This document shows, one piece after another, positions 5,882-11,008 of a stretch of 11,008 nucleotides of DNA. Under the pieces are notes generated by a model. That model was given only the letters and a program-made list of their open reading frames with translations, had not been told where the DNA came from and searched no databases. The stretch spans positions 1-11,008 of the forward strand of contig JAFGMJ010000044.1 of assembly GCA_016927635.1 (NCBI GenBank), read 5' to 3'. Position 1 is the stretch's first letter; each line of letters begins with the position of its first letter. The translations under genes were made by a program, and so were the position numbers. Source of the stretch: Actinomycetota bacterium. GTDB lineage: Bacteria > Actinomycetota > Humimicrobiia > Humimicrobiales > Humimicrobiaceae.

Positions 5882-7222
5882 TCATCCAATTATTTCTATA
5901 AACCAGTCAACTAATTCAGTCAGACGGTCAATAAGGTAAAAAGGCACTGACAGCAGCTTATAAGTTTTACCGGCAAATTCAAATTTTTCGAACTTTAATT
6001 CTTCCCAGGACACCCTTACAGCAATTACATTTTTATCAGCCTCTGCCATGCTGAATAATGATCGCAACTTTAAAATATTTGCGGATTTTACTTCAATTCC
6101 CACAAGCTTTGTGCCATGCTGAATACAGAAATCAACCTCGGCGCTGCCCTGCGTACGTTCTTTTGCCCAGTAATACAGCTCTGTCTTTTTATGCGTCCCG
6201 CATGCAATTAAACTCTGGCCCACAACCTGTTCCAGTACCCTGCCTTTATAATTGCCGGTTATTAAATCTTTATATGCATCATTTATAAAATTTACAAGTC
6301 CCACATCCAGCCATATCATTTTTTTAGGGCGCTTAAATTTAGGATTTAAAGGCAGTACAGTTGAACTTATTGCGGTTATCTGTTTTAGAAGCATCACTTT
6401 TTCAACAGTGCCTATGGCTTGTGCCATTTCACGGCTGTGATAATTTGAACCGCCAAAATTTTCATAATTAAAAAGCAGGCCTGCAGCCCTGGCGCCATAT
6501 TCAACAATATATTCCAGATATTTATTATCACTGTTTGATTTTGAGTATTTCCTTATATCATCAATATATGCTGCTTGAAGCCGGTTCAAAATTGTTTTTA
6601 CTTCATCATAATTTCCAGTACTGGCATAACTGTTTACAACTTCAGGCATACCTCCCGTTATTATATATTCTTTAAATAAACTGCCTGCAAGATCTCTAAA
6701 ATCAAACTGTTCTCCTGGATTAATGTTTTTAAGGCTATCAATCAATGAATGTCTGCCCATTGCTCCAAGATATTCAAAAAAAGTCATGGGATAAATATAA
6801 TAATAATCAATTCTTCCTACAGGTATTGACCAGCTTTTGTCTATTTTTGCTTCAAGCAGTGAACCTGCAGCAATAACATGAAGCCTGGGTTTTTCTTCAG
6901 AAAAAAACCGCAGAAGCTGCAGTACGTTTTTTGATTCCTGTATCTCATCAATAAAAAGCAGGGTGTTTCCTTCCACTGCTGTTCTGTCAAAAAGAATAGA
7001 AATTCTTTTTAAAAAGTCCTCAATATTAATTGATTTGTCAAATACAGCCAGCTGTTCCTTTTTTTCAAGATTAATCTCTATTACTTCACTGAAGTTTTCC
7101 ATGCCAAACTTACGGACAGCAATTGTTTTACCAACCTGCCTGGCGCCGCGCACCAGGAGCGGTTTCCGTATAGGGCTTAACTTCCATTTTTTAAATTCTT
7201 TTTCAATATTTCTGTCAAACAT
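5882..7222 (-). CDS. AAA ATPase with DUF4143 C-terminal domain
   Basis: The 446-aa product is a typical two-domain protein of this family. Residues 17-150 form the AAA_14-type ATPase: Walker A GARQVGKT (26-33), Walker B TLLFIDEIQ (87-95), an AAGSLLE sensor (118-124) and the family's VGR-x(5)-YPMTFFEYL segment (135-152). A GGMPEVV turn (190-196) links to the DUF4143 region. It holds the restriction-endonuclease-like elements AEVDF (361-365) and GIEVKSA (375-381), which resemble PD-(D/E)xK ligands. These proteins are very common in multi-copy form in anaerobes and archaea. Their cellular role is unsettled; DNA-associated or selfish-element functions have been suggested. It is transcribed toward the small-protein/nucleotidyltransferase pair, with 133 bases between. 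There is no Shine-Dalgarno site; the start is probably leaderless. Confidence 0.9.
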   Translation of the reverse strand: MFDRNIEKEFKKWKLSPIRKPLLVRGARQVGKTIAVRKFGMENFSEVIEINLEKKEQLAVFDKSINIEDFLKRISILFDRTAVEGNTLLFIDEIQESKNVLQLLRFFSEEKPRLHVIAAGSLLEAKIDKSWSIPVGRIDYYYIYPMTFFEYLGAMGRHSLIDSLKNINPGEQFDFRDLAGSLFKEYIITGGMPEVVNSYASTGNYDEVKTILNRLQAAYIDDIRKYSKSNSDNKYLEYIVEYGARAAGLLFNYENFGGSNYHSREMAQAIGTVEKVMLLKQITAISSTVLPLNPKFKRPKKMIWLDVGLVNFINDAYKDLITGNYKGRVLEQVVGQSLIACGTHKKTELYYWAKERTQGSAEVDFCIQHGTKLVGIEVKSANILKLRSLFSMAEADKNVIAVRVSWEELKFEKFEFAGKTYKLLSVPFYLIDRLTELVDWFIEIIG

Positions 7223-7271
7223 AGTGCTATTATATTACAATTATAGTAATAAAAAAGTGCTATTTTATTAC
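7223..7271 (-). promoter_or_regulatory. Duplicated promoter/operator of the ATPase gene
   Basis: A 16-bp element occurs twice in direct orientation, AGTGCTATTATATTAC (7223-7238) and AGTGCTATTTTATTAC (7256-7271), with one mismatch and a 33-bp period. A third, inverted GTAATA at 7246-7251 pairs with both: TATTAC (7233-7238) across 7 bases, and in a perfect 9-bp arm pair 7246-7254/7263-7271 across 8 bases. On the minus strand each copy contains a -10-like box. The proximal TATAAT (7234-7229) is followed by AGCACT and the ATG, implying a leaderless transcript. Tandem half-sites suggest cooperative repressor binding, possibly autoregulation. Confidence 0.5.
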
Positions 7272-7353
7272 TTTTTTTAAAATTTTTGGGTTATTTAATA
7301 AACTTCCTGTATTATATTTTGAATTTCAGCAATCAGATATTGTGGATTTTATA
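7272..7353. other. AT-rich spacer with no clear terminator
   Basis: Between the flavoprotein stop and the ATPase promoter I see only AT-rich DNA. A T-run at 7272-7278 follows the 9-bp inverted repeat when read on the plus strand, but no gene enters from that side. On the minus strand no stem with a T-tract follows the flavoprotein gene. Confidence 0.3.
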
Positions 7354-8853
7354 TCAGACTGCGCGGTCAATAAAGAAATTGCGGACATTCTCCCTTGCGC
7401 ATATTCTCTGAATGGTCCAGTTTGCAGTCATTACTGCTGTGGGAAGGCCCCCGGGGGGCATTGTCCACTGCCCGGTAAGATAAAAATTATCAAGTCCCTG
7501 AGGCATTCCTGTAATAAACCTTATTTTTGCTCCCGGTGTAGGCGCCCACGACATCCATGCTCCCCTGTATGCATTGCAGTATCTTTCATAAGTTAATGGA
7601 GTTGCCATATCAATTTTTTTGATTTTATTATTTGACTCAGGAAATTTTTCAGTAAAAGCATGTATGACTTCTTCAGTTATGCGTTCTTTTTCATATTTAT
7701 ACTGCACAGGATTTTCTTTCTTTTTTTTCCACCAGTCATAGTCTGCTTCAAATAATATGGTAACAGCAGAGCATCCCGGGGGCGCAAAGGAAGGTTCAAA
7801 ACAGTAATGCCTTGCAGTCATAAACTCATGAATCTGGCCACCGGTGTCAATAGGTGTTTTCAGTTTAAAATAAAGCGGTGTGGGATAATTGGACAGGTCA
7901 GCTTCTATGCCAAGAGAAATAAATACAGATGAATACACAGGATAAGCTTTACTGTCAGAGTAAAGCGTCTTTATTGTTTCATCAGTATATTGACCTTTGA
8001 GTAAATTATATATAACTTCATATCCGTCTGCAGCTGCAACTACATGGTCTCCAGAATGAGTGCTTCCATCCTGCAGCATAATACCCTTTGCTTTACCGTC
8101 ATTTATTATTATCCCGGAAACCCTGCAGTTATAATTTAATTTCGCTCCAAGCGACAAAAGCTTATTTTCTATTCTTTTTGAAAAAGCAAGTGAACCTCCC
8201 TGTGGCCAACCGGAGTCCATGTCATGTAGTGATGCAAGAGTAGCCGGCAGAGATGATGCTTTATATTGGGATGGAATAATTGCAGTGATGGCTCTTTGCA
8301 GGTCCTTGTTTTTAAATCTGGCTGCAAGCTCGCCCATTGATATATTTTCATATCTGCGCAGTGAGGAAACTATCGGTATCATTTTAAAAACAAGCTGAAA
8401 CATATCCCGCTTTGTAAACATATCATAAGCTTTGTCCACAGGCATTGATAGTTTAACAAACTTCTTTGCATCGTCGCAAAACCTCTTTATCTCTTTTGTG
8501 TCTTCAGGGGCGACTTCAAGAAGATGTGCTTTTAACCTGTCAAGATTCCTGTAAATATTAATAGTTTTATCACCGGACTGGTAAGTTGCAAATATTTCAT
8601 TATTTATTATTTTTACAGAATCATCCAGTGCCCCCACAGTCCTCCAAAGCTTATTTAGCGGCAGTCCGTTTTTACTTCCCATGAGCCAGTGTATGCAATT
8701 ATCAAAATGATATGCTCCCCGCTGCCAGCCTGTGCACTGGCCCCCGGGTTTTGAATGCATTTCGAATACTTCAACATCAAAGCCATTAAGGCGGGCAAAA
8801 ACACCTGCGCAAAGCCCTGCAATTCCCGCACCAATAATAATGATTTTTTTCAT
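7354..8853 (-). CDS. CrtI/phytoene-dehydrogenase-like FAD oxidoreductase
   Basis: The 499-aa product opens with a dinucleotide-binding IIIIGAGIAGLCAG motif (residues 4-17), Glu31 at the strand-2 end for ribose, and a KPGGQ loop (35-39), as in the amine-oxidase/CrtI superfamily (COG1233). The C-terminus has the matching FAD signature FYLTGQWTMPPGGLPTAV (457-474), and the length is typical. No phytoene synthase, prenyltransferase or other carotenoid gene lies nearby, so carotene desaturation should not be assumed. Fatty-acid, isoprenoid or retinol-saturase-like reactions are alternatives. The AAGG-A site at 8860-8864 lies six bases before the ATG and supports the start. The upstream leader is unusually structured. 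It is divergent from the PhnB-like gene. Confidence 0.85.
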   Translation of the reverse strand: MKKIIIIGAGIAGLCAGVFARLNGFDVEVFEMHSKPGGQCTGWQRGAYHFDNCIHWLMGSKNGLPLNKLWRTVGALDDSVKIINNEIFATYQSGDKTINIYRNLDRLKAHLLEVAPEDTKEIKRFCDDAKKFVKLSMPVDKAYDMFTKRDMFQLVFKMIPIVSSLRRYENISMGELAARFKNKDLQRAITAIIPSQYKASSLPATLASLHDMDSGWPQGGSLAFSKRIENKLLSLGAKLNYNCRVSGIIINDGKAKGIMLQDGSTHSGDHVVAAADGYEVIYNLLKGQYTDETIKTLYSDSKAYPVYSSVFISLGIEADLSNYPTPLYFKLKTPIDTGGQIHEFMTARHYCFEPSFAPPGCSAVTILFEADYDWWKKKKENPVQYKYEKERITEEVIHAFTEKFPESNNKIKKIDMATPLTYERYCNAYRGAWMSWAPTPGAKIRFITGMPQGLDNFYLTGQWTMPPGGLPTAVMTANWTIQRICARENVRNFFIDRAV

Positions 8854-8869
8854 AAAACATCCTTATGTA

Positions 8870-8886
8870 ATATTATTAAATAATAT
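8870..8886. promoter_or_regulatory. 17-bp AT palindrome upstream of the flavoprotein
   Basis: ATATTATT-A-AATAATAT is a perfect palindrome with a single central base, ending 17 bases from the flavoprotein ATG. It may be an operator blocking transcription or, as RNA, a small hairpin near the ribosome site. Low-complexity AT sequence makes chance formation possible. Confidence 0.35.
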
Positions 8887-8899
8887 CTGGCTATATAAA

Positions 8900-8956
8900 G
8901 TTGCCTGAGAGATGTCTTACCAGAGCCTATTTTTTAAATCTATCAGACAGAGCAAC
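8900..8956. other. Long imperfect hairpin, candidate structured leader
   Basis: GTTGC (8900-8904) pairs with GCAAC (8952-8956), and CTGAGAGA (8905-8912) with TCTATCAG (8939-8946) with one mismatch. A 5-base bulge (8947-8951) lies on one side. An alternative helix, GGCT (8889-8892) with AGCC (8924-8927), would cross it, so the two could be exclusive or form a pseudoknot. The region is richer in G and C than its surroundings. On the minus strand it would lie in the flavoprotein 5' leader. I could not match it to a known riboswitch class. Confidence 0.35.
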
Positions 8957-9082
8957 AATATTTTTTAAAAATCAATTATTTTGCTTTTATAGCTAAAAGT
9001 AAAGCAGGATTTAAAAATTTAATATTTATTTCATATTGCTGTGTTTTTTATTGCATATTTTTAAGGTAAAATAGTCTGTAAG

Positions 9083-9114
9083 TCCTGTTTTATGAACTTA
9101 TAATCCTGTTTTAT
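9083..9114 (+). promoter_or_regulatory. Phased 11-bp direct repeats around a -10 box
   Basis: TCCTGTTTTAT occurs exactly twice, at 9083-9093 and 9104-9114, 21 bp apart, which is two helical turns and puts both on one DNA face. A TATAAT (9099-9104) lies between them, with a weak CTGTAA -35 at 9076-9081 after a 17-base spacer. This suits a regulator binding tandem sites at the promoter of the PhnB-like gene. Another TATAAT at 9144-9149 is too close to the ribosome site to be its promoter. Confidence 0.45.
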
Positions 9115-9164
9115 ATTATTGAAAATGTCATCAAAATAATGCATATAATAAAGGAGTGATTGCA

Positions 9165-9596
9165 ATGCCAGTGACAGCATATATCAATTTTCATGGAAAT
9201 TGCCTCCAGGCACTGAATTATTACCAGGAAGTCTTTGAAACTGAAAAAGCTGATTTAATGACTTTCGGGGAAATGCCTTCCGACCCGGATTTTCCTGTGG
9301 CAGAAGAAACAAAGGAGCTGGTTGCGCATGCTGTTCTTAAAATAAATGATGGCATAATTATGTTTTCTGATTTACCACCAGACATGCCTTTTATAGCAGG
9401 AAATAACATTAGTGTAATGGTCAGCGGAACTGGGATTGCAGATAAACTGGCGCTTTATTTCAACAGGATAAAAGATTCCGGAGGAACTGTAGTAATGGAG
9501 CTTCAGGAAACATTCTGGACAAAGTTGTATGGCTCAGTAACGGATAAATTCGGCATTACCTGGCAGTTTAACCTGGACAGCGATGAGGAACAGTAA
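9165..9596 (+). CDS. PhnB-like VOC family protein
   Basis: I place the start at the ATG at 9165 (143 aa), eight bases after AAGGAG (9151-9156). The longer frame from GTG at 9156 would begin within the ribosome site. The sequence has the PhnB/YjdN-type VOC pattern: an opening AYINFHGNCLQALNYYQEVF (residues 5-24), a GIIMFSDLPP strand (65-74 region), and the C-terminal FWTKLYGSVTDKFGITWQFN (split 117-136) typical of the 3-demethylubiquinone-methyltransferase-like domain. Despite that domain name these are not shown to be methyltransferases, and the substrate is unknown. The classical metal-binding histidines are only partly present. The membrane protein gene follows after 48 bases and is probably co-transcribed. 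Confidence 0.85.
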   Translation: MPVTAYINFHGNCLQALNYYQEVFETEKADLMTFGEMPSDPDFPVAEETKELVAHAVLKINDGIIMFSDLPPDMPFIAGNNISVMVSGTGIADKLALYFNRIKDSGGTVVMELQETFWTKLYGSVTDKFGITWQFNLDSDEEQ

Positions 9597-9644
9597 AAGA
9601 ATTATGCGACTTTTCAAATAATACCGATTGGAAAACTAAATTAA

Positions 9645-10055
9645 ATGAAAACATACAAGATTATAACATTACTTCTTGCAGTACTTCTGTTGTTTACAGG
9701 CGTTATCTCTGTTGTTTCAGGAGCAGTCATGATTGCAACAGATGGCATGGGCATGCCCCTTGAATGGCTTGCCGGAACCGCTTTTGCATCATACCTTGTA
9801 CCCGGGCTTATTCTGGCAATAGTAATAGCAGGAGTGACAATTCTTGCAGGAATACTGCTTCTTAAAAACAAAAAAGGCGCGCATGAGGCAGCCGCCGCAT
9901 CCGGTTTCGGGCTTCTTATATGGCTTTTTACTGAAATGTATGTACTGGAAAAAATGGGAAGCCATTTCCTTCATGCAATCATTTTTACGGAAGCGCTTGT
10001 AATACTTATAGCAGTAATGATTTTAATAAAGACCCATAAAGTCAAGCCTGGATAA
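9645..10055 (+). CDS. Small four-helix membrane protein of unknown function
   Basis: The 136-aa product has four predicted membrane segments: about residues 6-31, 50-73, 84-104 and 109-130. A short basic loop (KNKKG, 74-78) after helix 2 and a basic C-terminus (KTHKVKPG) suggest both lie in the cytoplasm, placing the N-terminus inside as well. A Glu in helix 3 (LFTEMY) and one in helix 4 (FTEAL) are notable polar residues in the membrane. I do not recognise the family; it resembles small DoxX-like or generic integral membrane proteins only in size. No good Shine-Dalgarno site precedes the ATG, so coupling to the PhnB-like gene 48 bases upstream may help translation. Confidence 0.7.
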   Translation: MKTYKIITLLLAVLLLFTGVISVVSGAVMIATDGMGMPLEWLAGTAFASYLVPGLILAIVIAGVTILAGILLLKNKKGAHEAAAASGFGLLIWLFTEMYVLEKMGSHFLHAIIFTEALVILIAVMILIKTHKVKPG

Positions 10056-10172
10056 TATCGATAGTTTTTAGTCTTGAAAATAGTTTTAACGTTTAAAAAC
10101 TGCAAGAATTTAAATACTGTTTTTGACAGGGTAATTTGAAAATATCTGGCATAAATATAAAGTTTACAGCTT
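10056..10172. other. Convergent spacer, no strong terminator
   Basis: The membrane protein gene and rsmI converge here. The DNA is AT-rich. AGTTTTTA (10063-10070) and TAAAAACT (10094-10101) form an 8-bp inverted repeat, and AGTTTT (10082-10087) competes for the right arm. No T-run follows, so a classical intrinsic terminator is not supported in either direction. Confidence 0.3.
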
Positions 10173-11008
10173 TTATTTTACCAGTGTTATCTTATAAAGA
10201 AGATTTTTTTCAATATCATACTTTGACTTTAAAAACTTAAGGGCTTCTTTTCTTGCCATGCCGCTCTTCATAAGATTTTTATACTCTTTCTGTATTTGTG
10301 CTTCACTGAAATCCTTTATCAGCGTTTTTTCAAAACCCTTAACAACAACTGTTATTTCCCCTTTTATTCCTGCGCCTGAGGATTTTCTTTTCTCAAGCTC
10401 CTCCATGATTTCTGAAATTTTTCCCCTTACTGCTTCCTCATAAATTTTTGTGATCTCGCGCACGATACAGCATTGCCTGTCTCCAAGTATTTCAAGAAAT
10501 AATTTCAGAAGAACTGAGATTCTAAGGGGAGACTCATAGAATATAAGAGTGAAGGGAAGATATTTTATACTTTCTATCTTTTCTCTTATTTTGGATTGTT
10601 TTTTTGGCAGAAAACCTATAAATAAAAAACTATCAGTTGAAAGGCCTGATATTACGAGGGCGCTTAGCGCAGCATTTGGACCTGGTATAATTGAAATTTT
10701 AATACCTGCTTCAATGCAGGCCTGAACAAGTTTGTATCCAGGGTCCTGTATTGATGGAGTTCCAGACTCTGAGACAAGTGCAACATCAAAACCGTTCAGC
10801 AGTGTGCCGATGATCCTGTCTTTTTTGTTTTTTGAGGAATAGTCCTGATAACCGGTAATAGATGATTCAGGTCTTTTTATATCATATCTTAAAAGAAGCT
10901 TCCTGGTTGTTCTTGTATCTTCGGCTGCTATCAGCTCAACCTCTTTAAGCGTATCGATAAGCCTGAAACTTGCATCATTTAAATTACCAATTGGCGTACA
11001 GCATATAA
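10173..11008 (-). CDS. rsmI: 16S rRNA 2'-O-ribose methyltransferase RsmI (5' end cut by window)
   Basis: The frame is open from the stop at 10173 to the window edge: 277 complete codons plus two bases. It begins ICCTPIGNL, where the family has (M)LYxxxTPIGNL, so only a few N-terminal residues are missing. RsmI methylates the C1402 2'-oxygen of 16S rRNA using S-adenosylmethionine. Visible motifs are TPIGNL (10980-10997), EDTR (10911-10922), SESGTP (10755-10772, the family's SDAGTP loop with two changes), a PGPNAALSAL segment (about 10660-10690), GFLPKK, and FYESPLR. The C-terminal tail (GMARKEALKFLKSKYDIEKNLLYK) is the usual small winged domain. A GTG at 10461-10463 is internal, not a start. 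The length matches full-size RsmI, so the gene looks intact. Confidence 0.93.
   Translation of the reverse strand, partial: ICCTPIGNLNDASFRLIDTLKEVELIAAEDTRTTRKLLLRYDIKRPESSITGYQDYSSKNKKDRIIGTLLNGFDVALVSESGTPSIQDPGYKLVQACIEAGIKISIIPGPNAALSALVISGLSTDSFLFIGFLPKKQSKIREKIESIKYLPFTLIFYESPLRISVLLKLFLEILGDRQCCIVREITKIYEEAVRGKISEIMEELEKRKSSGAGIKGEITVVVKGFEKTLIKDFSEAQIQKEYKNLMKSGMARKEALKFLKSKYDIEKNLLYKITLVK

Larger units (their letters stand above)
8854..9164. other. 311-bp divergent regulatory region
   Basis: No coding potential is evident. From left to right it contains the flavoprotein ribosome site, a 17-bp palindrome (8870-8886), a long imperfect hairpin (8900-8956), a small CTTTTA/TAAAAG hairpin (8984-8999), AT-rich DNA, two phased 11-bp direct repeats (9083-9114) and the PhnB-like gene's ribosome site (9151-9156). 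A possible minus-strand -10 (TATAAA, 8991-8986) would give the flavoprotein mRNA a leader of roughly 125 bases containing the hairpin; its -35 is poor. Confidence 0.5.

Noticed and set aside
8900..8912. Plus-strand CTGAGA, as in TPP riboswitches
   Set aside because: None of the other THI-box elements (such as the conserved GATCTGG-AATACC region) is present, and no thiamine gene is nearby.
8889..8927. Minus-strand CTCTCAGGCAA, which resembles a conserved piece of glycine riboswitches
   Set aside because: The matching upstream GGAGAG arm and the CCGAAGG-type core are absent, and no glycine-related gene follows. Treated as chance similarity within an unclassified structured region.
9156..9164. 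GTG at 9156 as the PhnB-like gene's start
   Set aside because: It overlaps the AAGGAG ribosome site; the ATG at 9165 has proper spacing and matches the family N-terminus.
1..11008. CRISPR arrays, tRNA or rRNA genes, insertion sequences, attachment sites
   Set aside because: No regularly spaced repeats, cloverleaf sequences, transposase frames or terminal inverted repeats with target duplications were found by eye.

Overview
This window is AT-rich bacterial chromosome with twelve protein-coding genes and no RNA genes, insertion sequences or CRISPR arrays that I can see. The mix fits an anaerobic, low-GC, Gram-positive-like (or uncultured candidate-lineage) bacterium: a URO-D-family protein, a class I DeoC/LacD-type aldolase, a ROK repressor, a CwlO/PcsB-like M23 peptidase and AT-rich regulatory DNA. 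The sequence alone does not allow a firmer taxon. Some genes have strong Shine-Dalgarno sites (positions 1058, 1565, 9151). Others have none and a -10 box six bases from the start codon, suggesting leaderless mRNAs.

Bases 1-3820 look like the end of a carbon-catabolism locus. A URO-D-family protein and a small VOC protein form a tight pair. After a 150-bp gap with a 10-bp inverted repeat comes an aldolase with a visible Schiff-base lysine. A convergent ROK regulator follows; its sugar-kinase catalytic aspartate and zinc site are lost. A 13-bp-arm inverted repeat lies over its predicted -35 box, so autoregulation is likely.

Bases 3905-7271 hold a minus-strand block, in transcription order: a DUF4143-type AAA ATPase, a 70-aa helical protein, an overlapping MNT-fold nucleotidyltransferase that seems to lack its usual C-terminal end, and an exported coiled-coil M23 peptidase. 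The ATPase and the 70-aa gene share a nearly identical leaderless start (-10 box, AGC, three bases, ATG). The ATPase promoter also carries a duplicated 16-bp element. The small protein and nucleotidyltransferase are a conserved pair of unknown role, plausibly toxin-antitoxin-like.

Bases 7354-10055 hold a CrtI/phytoene-dehydrogenase-like flavoprotein (minus) divergent from a PhnB-type VOC protein and a four-helix membrane protein (plus). The 311-bp divergent spacer is dense with a perfect palindrome, a long imperfect hairpin and a 21-bp-phased direct repeat.

Bases 10173 to the right edge hold rsmI on the minus strand, lacking only its first few codons. Its reading frame runs unbroken to the window end, so a call of only the last 96 codons would be wrong.
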